Positions 22,972 to 30,615 of a DNA stretch of 64,000 nucleotides are shown piece by piece (the stretch's first letter is position 1; each line of letters starts with the position of its first letter). A program made the position numbers and the translations under genes. This DNA is from a virus. Where the stretch lies: IMG/VR virus record IMGVR_UViG_3300023171_000009, positions 1 to 64,000 of that record, one strand, 5' to 3'. The notes below the pieces were generated by a model that was not told where the DNA came from, made no database searches, and was given only the letters and a program-made list of their open reading frames with translations.

Positions 22972-23258
22972 GAAAGTTTTCTAACTCTTATTTTAGCTCC
23001 CCTGCCATCGCGGCTAAAGTATAAAACTTGATTATTATCAAAGGTCAATTTTAAATCGTCCGCAGTTCCTTCAATGCCAATAAGCTTGTTATTTATTAAT
23101 TGTTCTGCTTCAATAGGGCCTATCAAGGAGCGTGGTTCTAGCTTTATGGTGGTGGATCTTTCTTTCTTACCCCGTGGGAAAAAGCTATCCGTTAAAGAGG
23201 GTTCTACCCCGTCTTTAGCGGTCAATCGCCGTAAGGTTCTAGCTAGATTCTCCTGCAT
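22968..23258 (-). CDS. hypothetical protein, 96 aa
   Basis: Begins MQENLARTLRRLTAKDGVEP and ends with a beta-rich part LKLTFDNNQVLYFSRDGRG then a basic tail. It overlaps the PAAR gene start as ATGA and so may belong to the same baseplate group. No family recognised. Confidence 0.55.
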   Translation of the reverse strand: MQENLARTLRRLTAKDGVEPSLTDSFFPRGKKERSTTIKLEPRSLIGPIEAEQLINNKLIGIEGTADDLKLTFDNNQVLYFSRDGRGAKIRVRKLS

Positions 23259-23559
23259 CTTCTTTTTTTTCAGAATTTTCCTCTTTCTCCTTTTTAAGTT
23301 CGATAAGAGCGGTCCGGGCGTCTACCAGCAAACGTATATAATCATCCATGTATTGCTCAGGTATGAAAAACCGGTTTTTATAACTGCCGAAAATTTCGCT
23401 TAAACGAATACCTATGCCTGCATTTTGCTGAACAACATCCACATAATATTTACGATTTTCGGTAAACATTTTGCTTTCGTGCAAAACTACGCTTCCGGGG
23501 TTAAGAGGAGCGCGGCGCGTCCCGTTAACAAAAATTCTAGGAGTTGGTTGTTCAGGCAT
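23239..23559 (-). CDS. PUR-alpha/PC4-like nucleic-acid-binding candidate, 106 aa
   Basis: Start MPEQPTPRIFVNGTRRAP at 23559. The core MFTENRKYYVDVVQQNAG, IGIRLSEIFGS and RFFIPEQYMDDYIRLL resembles the strand-strand-helix pattern of bacterial PUR-alpha-type (DUF3276) or PC4-like proteins that bind single-stranded DNA or RNA. The C-terminus is a Glu/Lys-rich tail (KKEKEENSEKKEDAGESS). An R1 dyad lies 17 bases upstream. Confidence 0.45.
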   Translation of the reverse strand: MPEQPTPRIFVNGTRRAPLNPGSVVLHESKMFTENRKYYVDVVQQNAGIGIRLSEIFGSYKNRFFIPEQYMDDYIRLLVDARTALIELKKEKEENSEKKEDAGESS

Positions 23560-23576
23560 ATTCAATAAGTTAAAAG

Positions 23577-23589
23577 TGAAATCGTTGCA
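23577..23589 (+). repeat. R1 dyad, exact, between genes
   Basis: TGAAATCGTTGCA on plus, between the MazG-type gene stop and the next start. Confidence 0.9.
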
Positions 23590-23593
23590 AATT

Positions 23594-24181
23594 TTAGACT
23601 GACGACATTTGCCTAGTCTTATCTCGTTTTTGCACGCTGCCTTTCCAAATTGATTCAATTAAATCCACCGCAGAAACTCCAAAAAGGATCATAGCGAGTT
23701 CTTCAAGTTGTATAAACAAAGCGATTATATTATCAGCCGAAAGATCATCAAAGCAAACTCCTTCATTTACCGTATCTGTGTATAACTGAATAATAAGGCT
23801 AGCAACTTCCGCGTAATTAATTTCAGCAGCTACAATTCGATTCAAATGCTCTGTTCGGTCTTGAGGAATAGCCCAAACACCAAAAATAAAATCCTCCTCA
23901 GTTAAATCATTAAATGTAAATTGCTGATTCTTCCACGCTACCGATATAAGATAGATACCAATATCAGCAATAGCGTCACGGGCTTCAGTAACATATTTTT
24001 CGAATACTTCAAAACCACGTATCCCCTGTTGAAATTTGAGTAAGCAATGAGCCAACTCTCCTAGCTCTTCAATCATACCTAACGCGGGTCGTTTAGCTTC
24101 TTGATGGCCAAAAGACTCAAGCTCCCATTTTTTATGCTCAGCGGCTATACGGGAAAGGATTTCAACTTTATTAGTAATCAT
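23594..24181 (-). CDS. MazG-like nucleotide pyrophosphohydrolase
   Basis: 195 aa. GMIEELGELAHCLLKFQQG (residues 35-53) and EARDAIADIGIYL (66-78) give the ExxE ... ExxD metal-binding pattern of all-alpha NTP pyrophosphatases. Phage MazG-type enzymes hydrolyse nucleoside triphosphates or alarmones and are often tied to nucleotide-pool remodelling. The C-terminal 100 residues are an unassigned helical extension. A sigma70-type promoter with palindromic GTATAC boxes precedes it. Confidence 0.75.
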   Translation of the reverse strand: MITNKVEILSRIAAEHKKWELESFGHQEAKRPALGMIEELGELAHCLLKFQQGIRGFEVFEKYVTEARDAIADIGIYLISVAWKNQQFTFNDLTEEDFIFGVWAIPQDRTEHLNRIVAAEINYAEVASLIIQLYTDTVNEGVCFDDLSADNIIALFIQLEELAMILFGVSAVDLIESIWKGSVQKRDKTRQMSSV

Positions 24182-24202
24182 AGTTAATCAAAGGGTATAC
24201 GT

Positions 24203-24230
24203 ATATTAGTATACGAATAGTTAAAGTCAA
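24203..24230 (-). promoter_or_regulatory. sigma70-type promoter of the MazG-type gene with GTATAC palindromes
   Basis: Minus strand TTGACT (24230-24225), 16 bases, TAATAT (24208-24203). GTATAC occurs twice around the -10, in a partly palindromic arrangement that could be an operator. The -35 overlaps the end of the glycosyltransferase gene. Confidence 0.65.
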
Positions 24231-25543
24231 TGCTTTAGTCTATATAGAGATAAATATCTGGGAGTATAATTTACAGTATCCCAATGAGTATAAGTTAAAC
24301 AGTCCTCTATCTTATCAGCACGCAAGGAGAGGTTATACGGTGGAAGATCAAGATTTTGTTCGCGATATCCGTAATTATCTAATGACTCTCCCCATGTCGG
24401 ACTTGAACGGTTTTCCTTGCGTTCGCAATAGTTAGTAATGATTAAATAATCTGCCTTACTGTTCAGAATATTTTGCAGCAATTTCAAAGTTGATTCATCG
24501 GACAAATGCTGTGTGCATTCGCGACAAAGTATTAAGCTTGTTGCGGTAAAAGGTAAAATAGGCTCGTTTACTATATCCTTAACACAAAAAAAATGCTCAA
24601 CTTTACTAACTACTTTTATATCTTTAAGATTATTAAGCTCGATTATTTCAGGAACTATATCCATTCCAAAATAGGTCGCAACATCCATTGTAACAAAATG
24701 CGATTCCATCCAAGTAAAAAGTCCACAAGGAGCGTCTATCAAAGTATCTACATAATATTCTCTTATTTTATCACGTATGAATCTAGCGTCTTTGACGGTG
24801 TTTTCATGTAAAGAACCCGGTCCGCTGGGATGCTCATTTCCCCATTTTCTTTCAAAGTAAGTCCGGGTAAAATTTGCCTTTAAATCGGCTTCTGGAGTAA
24901 CGTTAGGGTTTGTAACTTCAGGTTTCTTCCATCGCGCCTTCCATTCATGAACTGCATAACTGTCTTCATGTGGCGGGCAAACATCTTCATTCCAAGAATA
25001 CGGATAGAAATAACGCTTAGGTAAAATGTTAACGTCTCCTATTTCACCAATTAGACAAACGTTATCATTCCATTGCCCATACATTTCTTTCCACAATGTA
25101 GATACAAGGACAGGGCCTGCTACATTGCAGTATCCGGATTTTACTAACTCAACAAGGTCATACCGTTGCAGCCTTCTATTTAGTTCAATAAAGAATGGAT
25201 GGTCGGGCGGCGAAGCCATCGCACCATTAGCGATTGTGGTAAACCCTTCGACGCAAACCCAAGCTTTTCCTAGCAAATCATCAAGAGGCTTGCAGAGAGT
25301 AAAATCTATATCCAAATAAATACCGCCATGTTTTATAAGCGCTTGAACTCTTGAAACATCTGCTAGGGTCGCCCACGCTTCCAGCTTAATTAATTCCTCT
25401 TTCTGCGGATGCGTGACGTTTAATAGATTCAGCCAATTTAACTTCCATCCTGGTATAAACTCCATCCATTGGGTAGGGTTAGATGGAAGTTCTTCCGGGC
25501 CGTCCCAAAAATAATGCAAGATTTTAGGTATCATATTATTCAT
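24227..25543 (-). CDS. GT32-type glycosyltransferase fused to a methyltransferase
   Basis: 438 aa. The N-terminal 210 residues are an Och1/GT32-like glycosyltransferase: IPKILHYFWDGPEELP at the start, ADVSRVQALIKHGGIYLDID with the DxD motif at 78-80. The C-terminal half is a class I SAM methyltransferase: DTLIDAPCGLFTWM at 267-280 (motif I), then YFGMDIVPEIIELN and a later SLILCRECTQHLS. A phage enzyme that both glycosylates and methylates one target would fit decoration of surface glycans, virion proteins or modified DNA. A GT25 gene overlaps its start. Confidence 0.8.
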   Translation of the reverse strand: MNNMIPKILHYFWDGPEELPSNPTQWMEFIPGWKLNWLNLLNVTHPQKEELIKLEAWATLADVSRVQALIKHGGIYLDIDFTLCKPLDDLLGKAWVCVEGFTTIANGAMASPPDHPFFIELNRRLQRYDLVELVKSGYCNVAGPVLVSTLWKEMYGQWNDNVCLIGEIGDVNILPKRYFYPYSWNEDVCPPHEDSYAVHEWKARWKKPEVTNPNVTPEADLKANFTRTYFERKWGNEHPSGPGSLHENTVKDARFIRDKIREYYVDTLIDAPCGLFTWMESHFVTMDVATYFGMDIVPEIIELNNLKDIKVVSKVEHFFCVKDIVNEPILPFTATSLILCRECTQHLSDESTLKLLQNILNSKADYLIITNYCERKENRSSPTWGESLDNYGYREQNLDLPPYNLSLRADKIEDCLTYTHWDTVNYTPRYLSLYRLKH

Positions 25544-26183
25544 TGATTATGCTAGGAGAGCCTGACTGACCAGCGTAAGCGGTAAATGTGTTAAACCCGA
25601 ACACACTAGGCTTAACAGAACCGGAACGCATAACATGATCTGAACACATAATTACAGGCACGTTGTTATTAATAACAAACATAGCGCCTTTGCGACTAAT
25701 CGCGTAACAGGCAGTTCCATAGCTGGTTAAATACGCATGGAATACTTCATCCTGCATATTTTTAAAATCTTCGCCAATAGGGCTTTCTAAATGAAGTTTA
25801 GGTTCTGCGGGCTGACCTGCAAACATATGCTCAAAATTAACCCAATGCCATCTAGGGCACGCCTTTTTAACTAAACCAATTGCACGCTCAAAAGCGCAAC
25901 TAGGCTTATTAAACGTAACGTCATCTTCACAACATAAAGCAAATGAAGCTTTGGTTTTAAGAAACGCCAGCAACATTAGTATATGACCACTGGCGCAACA
26001 CACTTGGCCTGGACTCATCCAATCTGTAGTTGAAGGCATGGTCTTTTTCAACCAGTCCGGATCATTCTTATTGGGACTAGTTATAAGAATCGGTGCTCTA
26101 TCAAAGGTATCTGTTATTCTTTTAACAGCGGAATCCCTCCTATCCCCGGCACCTTCACAATTTAAAAGATAGATAGGGAACAT
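25536..26183 (-). CDS. glycosyltransferase family 25 protein
   Basis: 215 aa. MFPIYLLNCEGAGDRRDSAV at the N-terminus and FALCCEDDVTF at 81-91 (the E-D-D metal and nucleotide-sugar motif) match GT25 lipooligosaccharide galactosyltransferases; GQVCCASGHILMLLAFL is the usual helix before it, and the end has CSDHVMRSGSVKPSVFG. It overlaps the GT32-methyltransferase gene by 8 bases, so the two probably act in one pathway. Confidence 0.8.
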   Translation of the reverse strand: MFPIYLLNCEGAGDRRDSAVKRITDTFDRAPILITSPNKNDPDWLKKTMPSTTDWMSPGQVCCASGHILMLLAFLKTKASFALCCEDDVTFNKPSCAFERAIGLVKKACPRWHWVNFEHMFAGQPAEPKLHLESPIGEDFKNMQDEVFHAYLTSYGTACYAISRKGAMFVINNNVPVIMCSDHVMRSGSVKPSVFGFNTFTAYAGQSGSPSIINE

Positions 26184-26464
26184 TACAAGGCGAGTTCTGG
26201 CTGTTTGTCTGACTTAGTGATGTTAAGATAAACCACATATCCTAATCTAGCATATACCCCTTCTGGTAAAGGCTCACCAGCTTTTAAAAGAGCTAACCCT
26301 TCAATATGATCCTCTCTTTGCATTGCAGGATGATCTTCCGGATTACTGGAATGTGCTATAATCATCGGTGATTTTGGTGCATCGACAATAATTTTAAGAT
26401 CGGAAATATCCGCACCATGTTCCTTACATAATTCTTCAAGGGCGGTTGTGAATGGGGTGTTCAT
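26183..26464 (-). CDS. hypothetical protein, 93 aa
   Basis: Begins MNTPFTTALEELCKEHGADI and has DLKIIVDAPKSPMIIAHSSN and YARLGYVVYLNITKSDK. Soluble. Its stop overlaps the GT25 start. No family recognised; context suggests co-expression with the glycosyltransferases. Confidence 0.55.
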   Translation of the reverse strand: MNTPFTTALEELCKEHGADISDLKIIVDAPKSPMIIAHSSNPEDHPAMQREDHIEGLALLKAGEPLPEGVYARLGYVVYLNITKSDKQPELAL

Positions 26465-26468
26465 GGAG

Positions 26469-26816
26469 TTAAGAAAAGAGAATTACAACGGCGACGGCTA
26501 TACCAATAAAGGTTAAAAAAGAAAAAATTATAAATAAAGTATGTTTCAAGACCTGAAGGTTTTCTATCCTTTTTTGTTCGTCTACAATTTGTCGTTCCAC
26601 GTAAGCCGCAGCATCCATTAGCTCTTGCTGGTGGTGATTCAACCAATCAAGACGGGAAAGGTCTTTCCTATCAAGACCTACTCCGTATTTTTTCAACCCT
26701 GCTTGACTTCGGGACAAAAATTTCTCCCTAACACGTTCGATAATAGGATCTAGCGTATAACCATTTCTGGATATAGGGTTAGGCTGGGGCGGTGGGTTAT
26801 CGTTAGGAAAAATCAT
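26469..26816 (-). CDS. phage all-alpha NTP-PPase-like protein with membrane tail, 115 aa
   Basis: Residues 26-75 (REKFLSRSQAGLKKYGVGL, RKDLSRLDWLNHHQQELMDAA, AYVE) fit the short phage family related to MazG/MazZ diphosphohydrolases (R...S..G..KYG..L.R.DL...WL.H..EELMDAA.Y.E). A hydrophobic C-terminus (LFIIFSFLTFIGIAVAVVIL) suggests a membrane anchor, which is unusual for the family. Confidence 0.5.
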   Translation of the reverse strand: MIFPNDNPPPQPNPISRNGYTLDPIIERVREKFLSRSQAGLKKYGVGLDRKDLSRLDWLNHHQQELMDAAAYVERQIVDEQKRIENLQVLKHTLFIIFSFLTFIGIAVAVVILFS

Positions 26817-27241
26817 AGAACTGTATCGTCTAAAGGTTCAAGTATTTCAACCTTCTTAGGCATACGCACTAACAATCCGTTGAAATTAGAATCCCTGACA
26901 AAGCCGTTTCGATTATACCAGCTAATCAAATCACGATAGCTAAGCGGAGAATCAGGGTAAGGAGAGGGCACCACAAACGCCACACTTTGAGATTTATCCA
27001 TGTGTGCTAGAAATTCTTCTAACAAAGCAGTCCCATAACCGCGCCCTCTATATTTATCAGGGACGTTTATACGGGAAATCCAAAAACCAGACATCACAAT
27101 AGACGGCAGGCTTTCGCTACTTAGATTTGCTTTATGAGCATCAAGAACCGCAGCAAACGGAGGCAGCTTCATAAAAACTGCCACATATTCTTCTCTCGCT
27201 ATAGCGGTAACGCTAAATGGTTTATTGGTGTCTGCGCTCAT
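26813..27241 (-). CDS. GNAT-family acetyltransferase
   Basis: 142 aa from MSADTNKPFSVTAIAREEYV. ISRINVPDKYRGRGYGTALL is motif A with the acetyl-CoA pyrophosphate loop (RGRGYGT), followed by EEFLAHMDKSQSVAFVVPSP and WYNRNGFV (motif B). Substrate unknown. The start avoids an R1-free gap upstream; it is coupled by overlap to the next gene. Confidence 0.8.
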   Translation of the reverse strand: MSADTNKPFSVTAIAREEYVAVFMKLPPFAAVLDAHKANLSSESLPSIVMSGFWISRINVPDKYRGRGYGTALLEEFLAHMDKSQSVAFVVPSPYPDSPLSYRDLISWYNRNGFVRDSNFNGLLVRMPKKVEILEPLDDTVL

Positions 27242-27279
27242 TGAGTATACTAAACTGAATATCGATAGTTGCAAACGCG

Positions 27280-27660
27280 TTATGTGTTTTGCTGCAACGA
27301 TTTCACTTTTTTATTATACTTAGTTTCTGGTATTGGACAAGGCGTTAATTCAGGATATTTGCCTGATTCTTGAAGCTCTTTAATCCTTGAATACCTGCGG
27401 TCTTTTCCACCTGTTTTTATAGCACTTTCTAAGCTCGCGGCATCACCTCTGCTAGCGCAATATTTAATAAAGACAAGCTCAACCGGTCGCCTGCTACGCG
27501 TATACATCGCGGGTGATTTAGTTCCGGGCTCTCCATTATGTTCATCAACACGACGTTCAATATCCAATGTCATACCTGTATAAATTGAACCATCTGCGCA
27601 ACGTAACATGTAAACACAATATCGACCTTCTTCTTTTTTACTGAATTTGAATTTTCCCAT
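27280..27660 (-). CDS. GIY-YIG nuclease-family protein (UPF0213-like)
   Basis: 126 aa. YCVYMLRCADGSIYTGMTLD is the GIY-YIG core, followed by ERRVDEHN and KSPAMYTRSRRPVEL, and a conserved acidic ASLESAIK, all in the small YhbQ-type domain. A compact single-domain protein without extra DNA-binding domain. The C-terminus VKSLQQNT is coded by an R1 dyad. It overlaps a second GIY-YIG-like gene. Confidence 0.8.
   Translation of the reverse strand: MGKFKFSKKEEGRYCVYMLRCADGSIYTGMTLDIERRVDEHNGEPGTKSPAMYTRSRRPVELVFIKYCASRGDAASLESAIKTGGKDRRYSRIKELQESGKYPELTPCPIPETKYNKKVKSLQQNT
27293..27305 (-). repeat. R1 dyad, exact
   Basis: TGCAACGATTTCACTTTTT on plus; in frame as KSLQ at the C-terminus of the GIY-YIG gene. 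Confidence 0.9.
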
Positions 27661-28045
27661 ATTTGTTATCGTATTCTTCTTTTAACTCTATCCAATATTT
27701 AGCGGCAAACTTTGCCTCTCCTTTTACAATCTTATCCTTAGTCGTAGAAAGCACAACACTTAACATATCAGATAAACGGCGTGCTTCTGTTAAGGTGCCT
27801 GTGGCCACTATCCAAAGAACGTCAAATTTCTTAAACCTAGCTCTCCTTTTTCCTGAGATTAACGAACTTCTGTTATGCTTTGGCCATACGTATCCGTGAC
27901 TATGCTCCTTTATACGTTGTTGTATCATATCGGTTACTCCAACATGATAAAAACATACGGTTTCCTCAGTGTATTTAGCTTTACGAAATTCACGCAAGAT
28001 ATAAATGCACGGAACAGGTATCACTTCTTTTCGTTCTGCCAGCAT
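27638..28045 (-). CDS. second GIY-YIG-like protein, 135 aa
   Basis: CIYILREFRKAKYTEETV and FYHVGVTDMIQQRIKEHSHG follow the GIY-YIG layout (..YI....YHVG.T.....R..EH), with LSDMLSVVLSTTKDK where the acidic residue is expected. More divergent than its neighbour. Possible nuclease of the group I intron or repair type; function inferred from fold pattern only. It overlaps the neighbour by 23 bases. Confidence 0.6.
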   Translation of the reverse strand: MLAERKEVIPVPCIYILREFRKAKYTEETVCFYHVGVTDMIQQRIKEHSHGYVWPKHNRSSLISGKRRARFKKFDVLWIVATGTLTEARRLSDMLSVVLSTTKDKIVKGEAKFAAKYWIELKEEYDNKYGKIQIQ

Positions 28046-28046
28046 A

Positions 28047-28262
28047 TTAACGTTTGATTTTATAACATGGTTTTTTACAGCCGTGATTATAAGATCCGAT
28101 ATGATTAGGGTCAGTTATGCAAGGAGGCTTTGGCTCCGGTTTCTTTTTATCACCTATAACCCATAAAGAGGCTTTAATTAGAACTGCTATTAATACACCC
28201 ATGCCTATGAAAATAGCAGGAGTATCTAAATCAACCATTGATAAAATTTGCAACGATTTCAT
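28047..28262 (-). CDS. single-span membrane protein, 71 aa
   Basis: The start may be the ATG inside an R1 dyad (MKSLQILSMVDL) or the internal MVDLDTPAIF. A hydrophobic span IFIGMGVLIAVLIKASLWVI is followed by a Lys/Pro-rich segment and two CxxC-less cysteines (KPPCITDPNH, CKKPCYKIKR). Function unknown. Confidence 0.55.
   Translation of the reverse strand: MKSLQILSMVDLDTPAIFIGMGVLIAVLIKASLWVIGDKKKPEPKPPCITDPNHIGSYNHGCKKPCYKIKR
28249..28261 (-). repeat. R1 dyad, exact, at a start codon
   Basis: Minus strand ATGAAATCGTTGCA; the repeat lies just after the A of the candidate ATG. Confidence 0.9.
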
Positions 28263-28274
28263 AATTTAGTAAGA

Positions 28275-28568
28275 CTAAGGAGTCAATTTAAAATCGTTAT
28301 AGCCGATTTTTATTATACTAACTTCAGATACTTTTTTCCATTTAGCCTCGTCTCCAGAAACTAAAAAAATTTCAAGACCTAGCGATTTCTTAGAATAGAC
28401 TTTTACACATTTTATATCCTTAAAGTTATCAGGAACAGCCCTATTAGGGTTTACGGATACCAAAGTTGTATTATTGGGAAGTTCATCGACCTTGTAAGCA
28501 TAACAACGTCTAAAAACTTCAGCCGGGGTTTCTACTGGCACTTTCTCACTGTTTTTACGCTTACTCAT
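28275..28568 (-). CDS. hypothetical protein, 97 aa
   Basis: Begins MSKRKNSEKVPVETPAEVF and ends VSIIKIGYNDFKLTP. Beta-rich second half (CVKVYSKKSLGLEIFLVSGD). Overlaps the upstream gene by 8 bases. No family recognised. Confidence 0.55.
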   Translation of the reverse strand: MSKRKNSEKVPVETPAEVFRRCYAYKVDELPNNTTLVSVNPNRAVPDNFKDIKCVKVYSKKSLGLEIFLVSGDEAKWKKVSEVSIIKIGYNDFKLTP

Positions 28569-28788
28569 AGTATTCTAAAATCTCCAAATTTAATTTTATA
28601 ATGCGTATCCGACCTTTCCTAGTTTCACGGCATCTTGCGGCAGTTTGTCTAGCCTCGGATAAAGACCTAGCAATATACCCATAATCATAAAACTCTCTCA
28701 AAGTTGAATGTTCATGCTCTACTAAATATCTCGTTTTAAACGATAAACTAGGTATACACTTATGCTTCAACCATTTAAATAGTTTCAT
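28561..28788 (-). CDS. hypothetical basic protein, 75 aa
   Basis: Begins MKLFKWLKHKCIPSLSFKT and has helical TLREFYDYGYIARSLSEARQ and RKGRIRIIKL. Short and Arg/Lys-rich, possibly nucleic-acid binding. It overlaps the upstream stop as ATGA. Confidence 0.55.
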   Translation of the reverse strand: MKLFKWLKHKCIPSLSFKTRYLVEHEHSTLREFYDYGYIARSLSEARQTAARCRETRKGRIRIIKLNLEILEYYE

Positions 28789-29045
28789 AATCTTAACGGA
28801 AACAAGAAATTAGGAAGCCGTTGTTCGTTAATGTAAACAGAATCAGTAAATCGATTTAATACTATCGTGTTAGACGCCGCTATATATTCAACAGTAAGCA
28901 CTGGTATTTCTTTCCATCCCCAAGGGGAGCGATAATATACAGTCTCTCCCGTGCCCAGCGTCCGTAACCTATCCATGTCGTGAGCATGAAGTAACTTCCC
29001 ATGCTCTCCTTCCTTTGGAACGTAAGATAAAGATTCTCTATCCAT
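28785..29045 (-). CDS. hypothetical protein, 86 aa
   Basis: Begins MDRESLSYVPKEGEHGKLLH and contains TVYYRSPWGWKEIPVLTVEY, a beta-rich body ending NFLFPLRL. It starts one base after the PL3-like gene ends in transcription order. No family recognised. Confidence 0.55.
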   Translation of the reverse strand: MDRESLSYVPKEGEHGKLLHAHDMDRLRTLGTGETVYYRSPWGWKEIPVLTVEYIAASNTIVLNRFTDSVYINEQRLPNFLFPLRL

Positions 29046-29046
29046 G

Positions 29047-29736
29047 CTACTTTATCTTTTGTGTTACTTTAGCGCCGTTAGACGTTTTGACTTTTAGGCG
29101 AACATTGTCGTAAACCGTGTCTACGATAACGGCGGTTACCCCTCCACTGCAATTAAACGCCGTATCCACGTTTACAAACTTGTTTCCTTTGATGGATTTA
29201 GTTTTGATGTTATCAAACTTAGTGTCTGTTTTTTGAATACGAATTCCTGTTATACCGCCGGACACCGTATTACCTTCAAACACCAACCCACGGGCATCAT
29301 TACACTGGAAACTCTTATCACTCGCGCCAAACGCCCGGCAATCTTTGATAGTAAAATCTTCACTATCGTCAACTACATTGCTAAGACAATCCTCTCCTGT
29401 CTCAAGGAAGGTGAGGTTAAAGAAAGTGCATCCTTTTTCGCGTGCTACAATCCCGCCCGGTATCGCTCTAACACTACCATTTTTAAGAGTAAATCCGGGT
29501 ATGCGTGTCCGCAAAGGAATTGCATCTTCATCCTGTTTATTCTTTGGCTTGGGAAGTTTACTCCCCGAAATCTGACAGCCTTGAAGATCGACTACAGTTC
29601 CTGAAATCTTAACAGGCTTACCCTTAAACGCTTCAATAACGTCCGCCATAGTCCGCCAAGTATTATTTTTCTGTGTTAGAAACAGGGTGGCTTTAGGTTT
29701 GATTTTGGGTGTAGTCATTTGATTTAGATTGTTCAA
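29047..29736 (-). CDS. pectate lyase family 3-like right-handed beta-helix protein
   Basis: 229 aa (a second Met, MTTPKIK, lies six codons in). Repeated short strands form a beta-helix; GEDCLSNVVDDSEDFTIKDC and AFGASDKSFQCNDARGLVFE resemble the PL3 signature (E-D.....A.DK..Q.N). PL3 enzymes cleave pectate and are Ca-dependent. In phages such proteins are usually tail-associated depolymerases, but no tail-attachment domain is present here. Enzymatic activity is not certain. Confidence 0.6.
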   Translation of the reverse strand: MNNLNQMTTPKIKPKATLFLTQKNNTWRTMADVIEAFKGKPVKISGTVVDLQGCQISGSKLPKPKNKQDEDAIPLRTRIPGFTLKNGSVRAIPGGIVAREKGCTFFNLTFLETGEDCLSNVVDDSEDFTIKDCRAFGASDKSFQCNDARGLVFEGNTVSGGITGIRIQKTDTKFDNIKTKSIKGNKFVNVDTAFNCSGGVTAVIVDTVYDNVRLKVKTSNGAKVTQKIK

Positions 29737-29878
29737 GTAGTCTAGCCTGTTTTGCCTCCTCTTGCAACTGTTGCATACGCTGCGTTCTAAGAGGGTTTAG
29801 CTTTTTCATAACTATTTCCTCCGAAACACAAGTTCCAGGTCTGTGGCTGTTTCTACAGCGAATGCAGTATATTACCAT
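29693..29878 (-). CDS. small zinc-finger-like protein, 61 aa
   Basis: Begins MVIYCIRCRNSHRPGTC (CxxC ... C) and continues as a Gln/Glu/Lys-rich helix (LRTQRMQQLQEEAKQARLL). It overlaps the PL3-like gene by 44 bases and the internal start MKKLNPLRTQ is an alternative. Function unknown. Confidence 0.45.
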   Translation of the reverse strand: MVIYCIRCRNSHRPGTCVSEEIVMKKLNPLRTQRMQQLQEEAKQARLLEQSKSNDYTQNQT

Positions 29879-29884
29879 AATAAA

Positions 29885-29897
29885 TGCAACGATTTCA
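29885..29897 (-). repeat. R1 dyad, exact, supplies stop codon
   Basis: Minus strand TGAAATCGTTGCA; its TGA ends the groES-like gene. Confidence 0.9.
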
Positions 29898-30188
29898 ATT
29901 TACTTTTGCTAGAATATCCCCCTCAGATACTATTAAACACTCCTCCCCGGATACTGTGGTTTTAGTGCCTGCCCCTTTGTTATAAAGAACGCGGTCACCT
30001 GTCTTAACAAAGAAATCAATACGAGTCCCGTCAGTGGCAAAATCGCCAAGTCCAGTTTCAACCACAATGGCGTAATCAGACTTTTCTTTGCAGCTTTCAG
30101 GAAAAATAATTCCTCCCTTACTAACTGTTTCAGCCGGAAAAGGCTTAATTAAAACTCGTTGTCCTAATGGTATAATTTTGTCAATCAT
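29895..30188 (-). CDS. groES: GroES-like co-chaperonin
   Basis: 97 aa, the normal length of Cpn10. IIPLGQRVLIKPFPAETVSK and GGIIFPESCKEKSDYAIV contain the mobile loop that contacts GroEL, followed by VKTGDRVLYNKGAGT and CLIVSEGDILAKVN. Several large phages encode a co-chaperonin that redirects host GroEL to fold the capsid protein (T4 gp31); that role is inferred. The stop codon lies in an R1 dyad. Confidence 0.85.
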   Translation of the reverse strand: MIDKIIPLGQRVLIKPFPAETVSKGGIIFPESCKEKSDYAIVVETGLGDFATDGTRIDFFVKTGDRVLYNKGAGTKTTVSGEECLIVSEGDILAKVN

Positions 30189-30409
30189 ATAAAAATATGT
30201 CCTTCTGGAAAATTGTTTAACTCAGGTCGTTTTTTAAACAACCAACCTTCGATTGTTAAATGTAATCTAACGTCACCTTTGGCGTCTTGCGCAAACTTCT
30301 TTGTATATGTTATTTGAGATTTTGGAATCCAAACACCGTCACCTGTATTCTTTGGCCTAATGTATAACGCTTTATCTGAAGAGCGAATTAGGTATGCTGA
30401 TATTTTCAT
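30185..30409 (-). CDS. hypothetical protein, 74 aa
   Basis: Begins MKISAYLIRSSDKALYIRPK and reads as a small beta-rich protein with VWIPKSQITYTKKFAQDAKG and VRLHLTIEGWLFKKRP. Overlaps the groES start as ATGA. No family recognised. Confidence 0.55.
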   Translation of the reverse strand: MKISAYLIRSSDKALYIRPKNTGDGVWIPKSQITYTKKFAQDAKGDVRLHLTIEGWLFKKRPELNNFPEGHIFI

Positions 30410-30410
30410 A

Positions 30411-30614
30411 CTATGCGTATAAATATAAAGCTTGGCATATTGGACATCTTTTATCCAAAGGAGGGTCTATCATTCCTCTTTTTTTAGTAGACACAGCCCC
30501 GCATTTTGCGGTCTTGCTTTCCACAAATACACCATCAACAAAAACTCTATCAAAAGCGTGGTATAGATCATCGAATTCTTGAGTGTTTTCTACAGGCTTA
30601 CGAAGTGTTTTCAT
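30411..30614 (-). CDS. small zinc-binding hypothetical protein, 67 aa
   Basis: Begins MKTLRKPVENTQEFDDLYHA. The C-terminus has KCGAVSTKKRG and RCPICQALYLYA, so one CxxC and one more Cys are available for metal. Function unknown. Confidence 0.55.
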   Translation of the reverse strand: MKTLRKPVENTQEFDDLYHAFDRVFVDGVFVESKTAKCGAVSTKKRGMIDPPLDKRCPICQALYLYA

Positions 30615-30615
30615 A

